Assembly (NCBI GenBank): GCA_947646735.1
Contig: CANTFK010000661.1
Location: 372,001-436,000 of the forward strand
Direction of reading: 5' to 3'
From: Peronospora farinosa
Taxonomy: Eukaryota; Oomycota; Peronosporomycetes; Peronosporales; Peronosporaceae
DNA length: 64,000 bases
Shown here: piece after piece, positions 33,875 to 43,568 of the stretch
Layout of the letters: each line of letters starts with the position of its first letter
Numbering within the stretch: the stretch's first letter is position 1
Notes under the pieces: model-generated
Told to the model about the DNA's origin: nothing
What the model saw: the letters and a program-made list of their open reading frames with translations, nothing else
The model's database searches: none
Translations under genes and position numbers: made by a program

Positions 33875-33919
33875 GGCGTTTGTTGAACAGGCGCGTCTTT
33901 TTGAATTCAAATTCAATTA
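33875..33919. promoter_or_regulatory. 45-bp divergent start-to-start gap
   Basis: Only 45 bp separate the start codons of the coiled-coil gene (minus) and RWDD2 (plus). The gap contains GAATTCAAATTCAATTAAT. Both core promoters must be inside it or overlap the coding ends. Confidence 0.55.
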
Positions 33920-34992
33920 ATGGGTCGATATGAGACAAATGAAGAATTCATGGTAGCAATCGAGCCAAAAGATGGGGAACAATTAGCGGTAAAGCAGCAG
34001 CTTGAGGAGCTCGAGTGTATGCTTAGTATGTTTCCCAATGAGAATGAGCTGATTGTCGACTTGGCAGCTAAAGCAGCAGTAGAAGAATTCGTTATTGACG
34101 GCGATAGAACTGCTACGATACCTCGGATCCAATACACTCTGTACTACAAGGTAATGTATTGCTAACGAGAATTGTCTTGTTGATTTATACGTGACAAGAT
34201 GTGTTCATGGCAGCACAGGATCAACCATTTGGTCGTGAGACGCCAAGTTTGACCCTCATATGCCCTCGTAGCTATCCAATAACCAAGTCGCTATTGTTCG
34301 AGGTGAAATGCCCGCAGCTCTCGCGCATGGAAATGGAAAAGCTACATTCTGAGCTGGGAGAATTGGCTACTGCAGCTTGTGCAACTCAGGAAGTGGTGGG
34401 CTTTCAACTGTACCAGCATATGCACGAATTTCTATCTCAAGTACAGAGCGTTGATGACAAGCGAGATCGAGACATTGCTGGTGCTAATGTTGAAAACATC
34501 GCAACGCCGATGGTACTGGGTCGACGTGCTATTTACTTTCATCATATCATTGCGCTCACGAAACGACGAGTGGTGAAGGAATGGGCATTGGAATTACAGC
34601 TTGGAGGATTTAGCAAGATCGGGTGGCCTGGCGTCGTGCTTGTCGAAGGCATTGAAGACGACGTTCAGGAATATGTGCGTCGACTACAACATTTGCGCTG
34701 GAAGCAAATGACAGTGCGTGGTGAGCAAACGGAGGAGTTAGGAGAGGGACATTCAGGAGATATAAACTCACTGCGGCGGCTACCACGGAGTTTTCAGGAA
34801 TTTCCCGAGAATGGCATGTCGGATTTGGCAGCAGCGTGTCGAGCAGTGGGACTGGAGGAACTTTTCCTCACCACTATGAAAATCTATGGTCGATCAGAGG
34901 ACAAGGAGAGCGACATGGACGTAGAATCCATGAGGGATGCCACAAGTAGCAACAAAGAAGGCATCCGCAACAGGACAAAGACTGAAACATGA
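33920..34992 (+). CDS. RWDD2: RWD domain-containing protein 2 (RWDD2) homolog
   Basis: Two exons (33920-34150, 34219-34992; intron 68 bp) give 334 residues. The N-terminal RWD domain (QLEELECMLSMFPNENELIVD, TLYYKDQPFG, PRSYPITKSLLFEV) is followed by the DUF1115 region with IYFHHIIALTKRRVVKEWALE and GFSKIGWPGVVLVEG, the RWDD2A/B signature. The function of RWDD2 is poorly known; RWD domains mediate protein binding, often in ubiquitin-like pathways. An in-frame ATG at 33951 is an alternative start. The tail is Asp/Ser/Lys-rich and low complexity. Confidence 0.85.
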
Positions 34993-35019
34993 TAATCGAT
35001 GGCTCTATAAGGTATTTAC

Positions 35020-37776
35020 TTACACTCTTTGCTTCTTGATCTTTCCAGCAGCTGCAGCCTTGCCACGCTTCCGTGGCTTCTGCTTAGGCTTCACATGTTC
35101 TTCCTCGGCTACGCCGTCACTGTCCGTCTTTTCGACAGCCGACTCGCTTTCACCAACCGGCAATAAATTCTTCATCGTCACAACACTAAAGTCCACGAGG
35201 TATGACTTCTGCAGCATACGGTCAATGCGCTGGAAGTGACGCTCACTGTAGGCAATAAGTGCTTCCACAGTCTTGGAGACATCATCCAGCGATTTCAGAC
35301 GGCTTGGAGGCAGTGTACGCAAGATTGTGCTCATAAGCACTTGGCAGACACTCGAGTTGCGCGCGTTTGTGTTCCAGTCACGCAACCACTTCATAAGTGT
35401 CGTTAGCTGCTCGTCTTCTAGGCTCTGCACCACAGGCGCAAAAATATCCTCGGGAGAAAAGTTGTCCGGGTCAATGGGCTTGCCGCCAGGCAGCACTGGC
35501 TGGTCCTTGTGTCGAGGGCCTTCAAGCAGGTCGCGCAGAATTTGCAGCATACGGTTCGGGTGGTTGAGCTCAAACGCGAGCCGCAAAGCATCCAACAGTT
35601 TGTTATTACGAAGGCAGTTGAAGAGCTCCTGTTCCTTCAATAGCTTGGCATCACGATCATCCTGCTGTACACGCTCTTCCTCTTCCGTGAAATCGCGCCA
35701 AAGATTGATGGTCGAGTCTGCACCACCGCTGACCATTTCGGAGCTATCCTTGGACACCGCAAGAGCCCAGATCTTGTCCTCGTGATTGTCGAGGGTGGCC
35801 TCGCACTCGTTGCTCTTGATGGTCCACAGTTTCACAAGTCCGTCGGCACCTGCAGACAAAATCTGCATGCCAGCACAGGCGAACTGCACGTTCAGTACAG
35901 AAGCCGTGTGACCCTCAAACGTCTTCAGGCACGAAAAATCCTTAACGGACCACACCTTTACCGTCTTGTCACCACTGGCAGATGCAAGACACTGGTCCAC
36001 AGGAGAGAACTCGACAGCCCAGACACCACGTTTGTGGCCTCTGCAGACACCAGCCAGTGTCAAAAGACGGCCAGCGCCTGCCTGCTGCGTGTGCCAGACC
36101 TTAATGAGCTTATCCTGCGACACGCTGGCAATGAAGCGGTCGTTCGGTGACACGGCGAGTGCGTTTACGTCCTTGTCGTGGGCCTTGATGGCACCAAGCG
36201 AAGAAATTGTCAGCTCTGTCGGTGCAGGCTTCGCAGGTGTAGCATACGATCCAGCAAGCGGCTGAAGGCTCCACATCTTGAGCGTCTTGTCCGAGCTGCC
36301 AGTCACAAAAAAAGCAGCACCAGTGGCAAAGCTGGTAGCTCGCTGCGAAATGGCAATGGCACCAAGAGCCTCAGTATGACCCGCACATTTCGCCACACAA
36401 CGCGGTAAAGTTTTTCCCATCTTCTTGCCTCCAGTAGGCCGCAAATCCCAAAGCCTAGCCGTTCGATCCTTCGAGGCACTTACAAGCCATCGACCGTCAG
36501 GAGAGACCGCTAGGGCCATGACAATATCCGTGTGACCTGAAAGAAGCTCGCAGGACAGCGTGTTACGGTTCAAAAGACGGATCTGCTCGCTGTTTGTGGC
36601 CACTGCCAGGATATCAGAAGGTGCACCGCTTGCATCAGCCTTCGGAATATACTTAAGATTGAGAATGTCATCATTGAAGCCGATAATCTGTGTGCGACGA
36701 GTCAGATTTTCATCGAAAATCACAAAGTTCTGCTCGGATGACACGACCACTACCTCACGGCGAGTAGCACTCAGCAGCATATCCGTATATGTTACTGCTG
36801 ACGAGGCGTCTGACTTTTGCGTGAACAGCGTCTCACAAGCATTGCCGCTGCTACGCCATAGACGCAGCACACCTTTCTCTCCAGCAATTAAAAAGTAGAT
36901 TGCTTTCGTATCCTGAGACTTTCCAGCAGCAGCATTCGTGACGCACTTGTAAGTTAATGGCACGACCACAAGTCCTTCGACAGCTTCATGAACCACTACC
37001 GTCTTGCTAAGTTTCTGGTCACGCAAGTCCCAAAAGTTGACGACCTTATCACGTCCAGCTGATAACATCGTGTATCCATCTTCTGAGAACGCAACACTTG
37101 TCACTAGACTCATATGGTCCTGTATACACGCCATTTGCTTCTGTGTATACAAGTCCCAAACACGCACTGTAGCGTCATCACTGGCTGACACAAGTGAAAG
37201 TCGTTTGGCATCTGGATGGAACTGCACGAGTGTCACAATACCTGAATGACCACGAAAACTGTGCGTGCAAAAGCCCTTGTCCACATCAAAGACCTTTACG
37301 ATGCGATCGCTGCCTCCTGTGGCCAGTAACGTGCCCGACGGGTCAAATCCCATTGCCAGCACAGGCGTGTCATGAGCCTTGATCGTTCGGACACATTTAA
37401 AGGTATCAAGGTCCCATATACGAAGCAAAAGATTACGTCCAGCCGTCACAAGCTGGTTCTTCTTCTTGCCTGGACGCACGGCAAACACCACGAACGACTC
37501 TTTGGCATCCTCTTCTTCCACGTCTTGCTGCAATGTGCGTTGAAGCTCTCCAGTCTCTGCATCAATGATAGCTACGTCATCGTGTAGCATACAGGCTATG
37601 AGCGCCCGAGGCGCCGCATCGGCGCTAATGCGACCATTGAAAAGCTCGACTTTTCCACCTGTATACACACCTGTATGCGACTTGACGGCACGCCAGCTTT
37701 TCGATAAACCCGAACGGGTTGAGTAACTACCGGATACACCGGCTGAAACTTGCGTCGAATCTACAGAACTGCCCAT
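35020..37776 (-). CDS. UTP13: U3 snoRNP WD40 protein UTP13 (TBL3)
   Basis: A single exon of 918 residues. At least a dozen WD40 repeats form two propellers (examples: LVSASDDATVRVWDL, LVSASKDRTARLWDL, LASASGDKTVKVWSV, MVSGGADSTINLWRD). The C-terminal helical Utp13 domain contains LFNCLRNNKLLDALRLAFELNHPNRML and ILRDLLEG. The last residues are basic (KPRKRGKAAAAGKIKKQR), a likely nucleolar signal. UTP13 is part of the UTP-B module of the small-subunit processome, needed for 18S rRNA maturation. Its stop lies 27 bp from the convergent RWDD2 stop. Confidence 0.94.
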   Translation of the reverse strand: MGSSVDSTQVSAGVSGSYSTRSGLSKSWRAVKSHTGVYTGGKVELFNGRISADAAPRALIACMLHDDVAIIDAETGELQRTLQQDVEEEDAKESFVVFAVRPGKKKNQLVTAGRNLLLRIWDLDTFKCVRTIKAHDTPVLAMGFDPSGTLLATGGSDRIVKVFDVDKGFCTHSFRGHSGIVTLVQFHPDAKRLSLVSASDDATVRVWDLYTQKQMACIQDHMSLVTSVAFSEDGYTMLSAGRDKVVNFWDLRDQKLSKTVVVHEAVEGLVVVPLTYKCVTNAAAGKSQDTKAIYFLIAGEKGVLRLWRSSGNACETLFTQKSDASSAVTYTDMLLSATRREVVVVSSEQNFVIFDENLTRRTQIIGFNDDILNLKYIPKADASGAPSDILAVATNSEQIRLLNRNTLSCELLSGHTDIVMALAVSPDGRWLVSASKDRTARLWDLRPTGGKKMGKTLPRCVAKCAGHTEALGAIAISQRATSFATGAAFFVTGSSDKTLKMWSLQPLAGSYATPAKPAPTELTISSLGAIKAHDKDVNALAVSPNDRFIASVSQDKLIKVWHTQQAGAGRLLTLAGVCRGHKRGVWAVEFSPVDQCLASASGDKTVKVWSVKDFSCLKTFEGHTASVLNVQFACAGMQILSAGADGLVKLWTIKSNECEATLDNHEDKIWALAVSKDSSEMVSGGADSTINLWRDFTEEEERVQQDDRDAKLLKEQELFNCLRNNKLLDALRLAFELNHPNRMLQILRDLLEGPRHKDQPVLPGGKPIDPDNFSPEDIFAPVVQSLEDEQLTTLMKWLRDWNTNARNSSVCQVLMSTILRTLPPSRLKSLDDVSKTVEALIAYSERHFQRIDRMLQKSYLVDFSVVTMKNLLPVGESESAVEKTDSDGVAEEEHVKPKQKPRKRGKAAAAGKIKKQRV

Positions 37777-38104
37777 AGTCGCCTAACTGTAGAAGGGAAG
37801 ATGGTTGACTGACTGCCTGTATGCGCGCTTCCAGTAGATTTTGACTGGAGTGTAGACACAAGCTCCTTGATGTGGCCAACATACGTATCTAGCTAATGAT
37901 TTTGTAATTTATTAAGGTTAGTCTAAATGTTTAAATTTAACTATTTAGAAGTTTGGACAGACATGCAGTATTTTTCAAATCTGATTCTAATTATCGCAAG
38001 AAAATCCACATATTATGTGACGTACGCAAGTCGTAGTGCGTACGTTTCGAAGGGGGACATTTATTCCCATTTCACCCTATTAGTGCCATCATTCCCGTCA
38101 TATC
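37777..38104. promoter_or_regulatory. Divergent promoter UTP13 / myosin with a 9-bp hairpin
   Basis: 328 bp between divergent start codons. ACGTACGCA at 38020-38028 and TGCGTACGT at 38037-38045 form a perfect inverted repeat with an 8-bp spacer, 60 bp before the myosin ATG; it could be a dimeric protein-binding site. Confidence 0.6.
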
Positions 38105-41100
38105 ATGGGCCGACGCAAGCCAACTCTTTCTAAACACGCAATACTTTTTACTGATGAACGTGTTATTGTAGGTGTCGATGATCTTGTGTTATTATCATCC
38201 GTGAGTGAAACGTCGATCCTCGAGAATTTAAAGATGCGTCATGCTGCCGATGTTATTTACTCGTACATTGGCCACGTACTTGTAGTCGTAAATCCATATA
38301 AATGGCTAGATATTTATGGTGAAGAAAGTATGCGGTCGTATATGCACAAGGCACGTATTGATGTGGCACCACACGTGTTTGCTACGGCCGAAGAAACGTA
38401 CCGTACAATGCTAAGTGAAGAGGATAATCAGTGTGTCATTATCAGTGGAGAAAGTGGCGCTGGAAAGACGGAAGCTTCGAAGCAGATTCAGAATTATATT
38501 GCAGGGGTCAGTGGCAGCGGTGCTGGTGTGGATAAAGTCAAGCGTACTTTTTTAGAAAGCAATCCATTGCTGGAAGCTTTTGGCAATGCAAAGACACTAC
38601 GGAATAACAATTCCAGTCGCTTTGGAAAGTATTTCGAGCTCTTTTTTGACTCGGCGGGGCGACCACAAGGTGGTAAAGTAACAAATTATCTTTTAGAGAA
38701 ATCACGAGTTGTCAAACCAGGCAAAGGAGAGAGGAACTTTCATATTTTCTATCAAGTGTTGGCTGGTCTACCCCCAACTGCAAAGCAGAAAATGTACTTG
38801 GATCGAGGTGGACCTGACAGTTTTCAGTATCTAAAAGCTAGTGGATGCTATGATGTAGACGATGTAAACGATGCACAGGATTTTGAAGAGACCATGGCGG
38901 CGATGCAACATGTCGGTATCAAGCGCAAACAGATTGAGCTGGTGATCCAGACCTTGGCGGCGGTATTGCAAATTGGAAACGTGCAGTTTCAGTCCGAGAC
39001 AGTGGGAGATGCAGAGGGGTCTTCTGTGCGCGATCGTGAGAGTTTGAAAATTGCATGTGAGCTACTTGGGCTAGATGCCGTGCGTTTGGAGCACGCTCTG
39101 TGCTATAAGCTGCTGCAGACAATGGCACCCGGAGGCAAAATTGAGTCGTACGAGGTACCTCAAAATATGAGCCAAGCGAAGGCGCAGCGCGACTCGATCG
39201 CAAAGGCAGTGTACGACCGTCTATTTGACTTTTTGGTGGAACGCGTGAATCATGCGCTCGATATTGAGAAGAAGGCGGAGAAACACGGTGAGAATCTAGA
39301 CATTGACGACATGACTAAGATTGGCATCCTTGACATCTACGGTTTCGAAATCTTTGACAAGAATGGATTTGAGCAGTTTTGTATCAACTATGTGAACGAA
39401 AAACTGCAGCAAATCTTCATTGAACTTACGCTAAAGAGCGAGCAGGAAGAATATGCACGCGAGGGCATTGCATGGGCACCGATTCCGTTCTTCAACAACA
39501 AGGTCGTGTGCGATTTGATTGAAGCACGTCGTCCTACGCCTGGCATTTTTCTTATTCTGGATGACACTGTCAAAACGATGCACTCTCGCCAAGGAGACAG
39601 TGTGGACGCAAATTTTCTGGAAAAGGTGGCGGGAATCCACGGGTCGCACCCACATTTCTCGAAACGTGGTAAGACTTTCGAAATCAAGCATTATGCAGGT
39701 GACGTGCAGTATAGTACTGAAGGCTTTGGAGATTCCAACAAAGACTTTTTGAGCAAGGACATCGCGCTCATCATAAGCGAGAGTTCCAACAAGCTCATGC
39801 GTTACATTTTTCCCGAAGAAATCGACCTCAACGATAAGCGCATGGCCAATACGGCCGGGTATAAAATACGAACACAATGTGACGCGCTTGTGACTGCATT
39901 GATGGATTGCACGCCGCACTACGTGCGGTGCATCAAGTCCAACGACCAGAAGCAGGCGAACAAGATAGATGACCGTCGTGTAATTCACCAGATCAAGTAT
40001 TTGGGACTTCTTGAAAACGTTAAAGTTCGTCGCGCTGGTTACGCTTACCGTGGAGATTACGGTCGTTTTGTCGATCGCTTCCGACTACTAAGCAAGGAGA
40101 CCTACCCGGAGTTCCGTGGGTCGGATAAGAAGGGCACCCAAGCAGTGTTGCGTGCAGCCACAAAGTTACTTCCGCAGCTTGAAAATGAGGTTCAACTTGG
40201 CAAAACGATGGTGTTTATTCAAACGCCAGAAATCTTCTTTGAGCTCGAAAAATTGCGCGAGAAAAAGCTGGGGTCGTTCGCGATGCGAATTCAAAAGGCG
40301 TGGAAGAAATACTTTGGCCGCCGGCATTTGCTGCAACTCAGCCATGACATCACGAAACTATACACATCCAATAACAAGCAACGGCAGCGCGTGAGTATCT
40401 ACCGTCCGTTTGATGGAGATTATCTACGCGATAATACTATTCGTGAGGCGGTTATGGCGATTATCCAGCACTACAAAGATTCTGAAAAGATTGTGTTTAT
40501 GGATGAGATTGAGAAGGTTTGCCCGATGGCTGGAATTTCGCCTGAAGGATCTCCTGTTGCAGTGATGGGACGAATTTTCGTCATCACGGATCAATTCGTA
40601 TACCTGATGGAGAAACGTACGTGGCACCCCATCCTGGACCCGAAGAGTACATGGGTGCCACCGTTGGTGTACCTTCGTCGTCGCCTACAGTTGACAGCTA
40701 TTGAAGAGATTACGATGAGTACATTAGCAGACCCGTACTTTGTCCTGAAAGTGCGTCAAGAACCGCTCCTTGTCGAGCCGAACAAGAGCAACTGGGTGGA
40801 CAATAAGTCTACGATGGTGTGCATGGCTACAGGAAAAAAGTTTGGGCTGTTTAATCGACGACATCATTGTCGGTTCACCGGTAAGATATACTGCAGCGAT
40901 GTTTGCAAACAACTCGAAGTGGTGCCAGATCTGGGATTTTACACGCCAGTGCGCGTCTACGACAAGGTACTTGGGCTAATGTGCACCGAGATGCCTGAAG
41001 ACCAGCTACTCTTGTCTGAGAAGAAAACTGAAATTGCAGTCACGCTTGTAGATGCAATACGCTCTTTGGCAAATGTCGCGACGCCGATCAGTTTCAGTGA

Positions 41101-41578
41101 TTCCACTCGTCTCCGCCGGGCAGCGAGTGCCGGGCTGTCAAAAACACCCTTCCAGCACATACAATTTGTCTCATCAGGACACGACATAATCAAAGGGGAT
41201 GCAAACAGTATGCAGATCCACGTCGCACCAGGTGTGCCTGACGAGTACATTCGCAAGCGTCGGAAACGAGAGAAAGCACGTCGCAAAAAACTTGAAAAGC
41301 AGCGTGAAGAAGAACTGGCAATTCGAGCGCAGCGTCAAGAGCAGCGCGGCCGCGAACGCGAGGCGGAGCGTTTGCGCCGCGTCGCTGAAAAGAAAGCCAA
41401 AAAGCAGGCCGAAAAGGAGGCACGGAAGCATGCATTGACGTTAAAAAAGTCTACCAAGGCATCCATGGAATCAGCCCGCAAGTTTGGCGAAAACGTTCAA
41501 AGCACCGCTACAAACGGAAGCGGTGTTGGAGCCAACAGCGAATTGGCTGCCATACTTGCGCGTCGCAGGGGGGCATAA
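38105..41578 (+). CDS. Myosin heavy chain with TH1-like tail and degenerate FYVE-like insert
   Basis: A single exon of 1157 residues. The motor domain fills about residues 15-715: P-loop GESGAGKT (about 115-122), NNNSSRFGKY (switch I), DIYGFEIF (switch II) and CIKSNDQK near the converter. An IQ-like helix (AMRIQKAWKKYFGRRHLLQL) follows, then a TH1-like membrane-binding tail. Within the tail, near residues 895-940, is a WVDNKSTMVC...RRHHCRFTGKIYC segment that resembles the core of an FYVE domain, with several zinc-ligand Cys replaced. The C-terminus is a basic, Arg/Glu/Lys-rich coiled coil. Myosins joined to FYVE domains are known in stramenopiles. Role: actin-based membrane or vesicle movement. 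Class not assigned. Confidence 0.9.
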   Translation: MGRRKPTLSKHAILFTDERVIVGVDDLVLLSSVSETSILENLKMRHAADVIYSYIGHVLVVVNPYKWLDIYGEESMRSYMHKARIDVAPHVFATAEETYRTMLSEEDNQCVIISGESGAGKTEASKQIQNYIAGVSGSGAGVDKVKRTFLESNPLLEAFGNAKTLRNNNSSRFGKYFELFFDSAGRPQGGKVTNYLLEKSRVVKPGKGERNFHIFYQVLAGLPPTAKQKMYLDRGGPDSFQYLKASGCYDVDDVNDAQDFEETMAAMQHVGIKRKQIELVIQTLAAVLQIGNVQFQSETVGDAEGSSVRDRESLKIACELLGLDAVRLEHALCYKLLQTMAPGGKIESYEVPQNMSQAKAQRDSIAKAVYDRLFDFLVERVNHALDIEKKAEKHGENLDIDDMTKIGILDIYGFEIFDKNGFEQFCINYVNEKLQQIFIELTLKSEQEEYAREGIAWAPIPFFNNKVVCDLIEARRPTPGIFLILDDTVKTMHSRQGDSVDANFLEKVAGIHGSHPHFSKRGKTFEIKHYAGDVQYSTEGFGDSNKDFLSKDIALIISESSNKLMRYIFPEEIDLNDKRMANTAGYKIRTQCDALVTALMDCTPHYVRCIKSNDQKQANKIDDRRVIHQIKYLGLLENVKVRRAGYAYRGDYGRFVDRFRLLSKETYPEFRGSDKKGTQAVLRAATKLLPQLENEVQLGKTMVFIQTPEIFFELEKLREKKLGSFAMRIQKAWKKYFGRRHLLQLSHDITKLYTSNNKQRQRVSIYRPFDGDYLRDNTIREAVMAIIQHYKDSEKIVFMDEIEKVCPMAGISPEGSPVAVMGRIFVITDQFVYLMEKRTWHPILDPKSTWVPPLVYLRRRLQLTAIEEITMSTLADPYFVLKVRQEPLLVEPNKSNWVDNKSTMVCMATGKKFGLFNRRHHCRFTGKIYCSDVCKQLEVVPDLGFYTPVRVYDKVLGLMCTEMPEDQLLLSEKKTEIAVTLVDAIRSLANVATPISFSDSTRLRRAASAGLSKTPFQHIQFVSSGHDIIKGDANSMQIHVAPGVPDEYIRKRRKREKARRKKLEKQREEELAIRAQRQEQRGREREAERLRRVAEKKAKKQAEKEARKHALTLKKSTKASMESARKFGENVQSTATNGSGVGANSELAAILARRRGA

Positions 41579-42740
41579 ACAAGTTGATTAAGCAGGTCGA
41601 AAAGCGAATGCAAGTCGGTGCAACTGGCGATGCACGTAGCAACTGGTTGAGAAGAAGAAGGCAGCAAGTACCAAAGCAATGATCTAGCGAAATTTTGGAA
41701 AGGTTATTCTCTCGTTCCTTCGTTGGGTTTACTGCTTGTATGAAAACGGTGTACAATGCGACAGACAGAGAGCTCGCCTAGTGATCACCGATCGAACTAG
41801 CAGCTCGAGTCAACTTCGTGCAATACCAAAGGTTGATGGTTGTGAAACATGAGAGTGATATAAGGTGCGCAAGTCCTGCAGCAGTTTGTTCTCCACTCAA
41901 GTTCAGACGCGACCGTTGTCCTCTTGGAATCTTAGACTCTTGCGATGACTTAGGTCATACCAGCCGCAAGTCGATGTTCAGCACGTTCTCCTCATTCGAC
42001 TTAATCACCATCAGCTATACCTTGGTGGAATAGATCGATGGGGACATGTCGTACTGATTTCGTCAGAAAACCTTCATCTGTACTGAACTGATGTGACGCT
42101 ACCATATCTTCATACGATGCTGTCCAAGAGCTACTTCCGTGTGTCGTAAGCTGTGACATTGAGCACCAATAGTGTCAGTTAAGAAGATTTCAATGTCGTA
42201 CATTGTCTAGTTTGTTCAATCTTGAATGTACAACCTAGTGCACCAACTTTCCCGTTACTACCTGAGAGCTTCTCAAGTGACGTCAGCTATTTTGGAGCAT
42301 AGCTACCTTCAACACGCGTCAATAATTCTAGCGAGGTAATCACCAGAAACAGGTTCCTCCTAAATGCCTGTGCAAAGGTTTCCACGAAACGTGCGGCGTG
42401 ACCTGAGCAATACGTCGAGTCTTCGTTGCCTGTTTTTCGGGACAGACCACAATGGCGATAGGTCTCTTCCTTGGCATTGTCGGCTCTTCAGTACGTACAG
42501 CAACGCCACGAGTCTTGACGTTCTTGTTCTTGTTAAGAGCCGCCTGAGCATTTGCAATGTTGACAATTGCAGTCGCCAGGTCGTGCTGCTCACTCGCTTG
42601 AGTAGCTGCAATCTCAGCACTTGCCGCGGTTAAAGCTGCTCGACTATTCTGAAAGGGGTACTATCACATCGTCCAGCACAACGCGCAACAAGTTAGCCGT
42701 GAATGCAGCTGAGCCTCAACAAAGACATTAACAATGAGCA
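41579..42740. other. 1.2-kb region with one possible gene fragment
   Basis: No complete gene. On the minus strand 42655-42339 reads open for about 100 codons without an ATG, in frame with a possible acceptor (CCCTTTCAG), giving an Ala-rich helix (AALTAASAEIAATQASEQHD) followed by a basic segment (NKNKNVKTRG). This could be a decayed or partial gene; no family recognised. Confidence 0.35.
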
Positions 42741-43460
42741 TCATACTTTAGACCGATGAACGACAAATACATATGTGACGCAAAGATTTGGCTCAAATGT
42801 TTTGGCTTGTGGGTCCGTCGTACGATGACGATAGCCAGGAAATAGGCGAACATCAAACTTCCGTCGGTCTTTCATTACAAACCCAGCTTTCTTGGCTTGA
42901 TCCTCAATGAACCAGTTGGAGTAAGGGGGTCGCGTCTTGAGCGTCACGTGAGCTTCTCCATGCACTAAAAGTCGATCCCGTGCACTTTCAAAGAAGTTTA
43001 GCAACAGCGCTCGATTGATATGTACACGTTGCTGTCCACTGTGTGGGAAATTGAAGATAATGTACTGGAAAAAGTCTGGGACTGTCTTCATGCCCGTGCC
43101 AATCTTCAAGTGTCGAGGCAACTCAAGCAGCTTCGTAGCGTCCACATCGTGCAACACAAGACCGTGCGCAGATTGCACAGCTGCAATGCACTCCTGAGCG
43201 TTTGGATATTTCCTGCGGACCTCATTCTCCGAGTCAAGAGACGTCGCGAGCACTCCACGGCCAGTGCCGCGGTGTTTGATGAGACCACGAGAAAAGGAGA
43301 AATCGCCGTCCCCCAGTACTAATACGGCATCATCAGGTGCATAAACTTGGGTGAGTGTCTTCTTCTGTATATCCTGGCGTTGTCTCTTCGTATTGCTGCC
43401 CAAGCGGCTGCCAGTAAGCCGACGCTTCTGTGACGAGATGTCATTCTTCTTCCGTGCCAT
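42741..43460 (-). CDS. BMT5: BMT5-like 25S rRNA uridine-N3 methyltransferase (DUF2431)
   Basis: A single exon of 239 residues. A basic N-terminus (ARKKNDISSQKRRLTGSRLG) suits nucleolar targeting. The Rossmann-fold methyltransferase core shows VLVLGDGDFSFSRGL (SAM-binding motif I with the GDGDFSFS signature of the family), VLATSLDSE, VLHDVDATKL, and FNFPHSGQQR, the conserved NFPH motif. The C-terminal YRHRTTDPQAKTFE closes the domain. Yeast Bmt5 methylates a uridine of 25S rRNA. Expected nucleolar enzyme of large-subunit rRNA modification. Upstream TTCATTCTTTTG at about 43470 is a weak initiator-like match. Confidence 0.88.
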   Translation of the reverse strand: MARKKNDISSQKRRLTGSRLGSNTKRQRQDIQKKTLTQVYAPDDAVLVLGDGDFSFSRGLIKHRGTGRGVLATSLDSENEVRRKYPNAQECIAAVQSAHGLVLHDVDATKLLELPRHLKIGTGMKTVPDFFQYIIFNFPHSGQQRVHINRALLLNFFESARDRLLVHGEAHVTLKTRPPYSNWFIEDQAKKAGFVMKDRRKFDVRLFPGYRHRTTDPQAKTFEPNLCVTYVFVVHRSKV

Positions 43461-43555
43461 TCTTGCCAGTCAAAAGAATGAAGGAATCTAATGGAAGTTG
43501 CGCAATTAGAAATTAAGTTGCTACAAGATTAGACCTTCCTGCCTCATACTACTAA

Positions 43556-43568
43556 GGGGGGGGGGGGG
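43556..43568 (+). repeat. 13-G homopolymer
   Basis: Thirteen consecutive G abut the BRE1 stop codon (43569-43571). In the BRE1 mRNA this is a C13 tract that starts directly after the stop codon. Confidence 0.85.

Noticed and set aside
39431..39988. 185-codon minus-strand frame inside the myosin gene
   Set aside because: Fully antisense to conserved motor-domain coding sequence.
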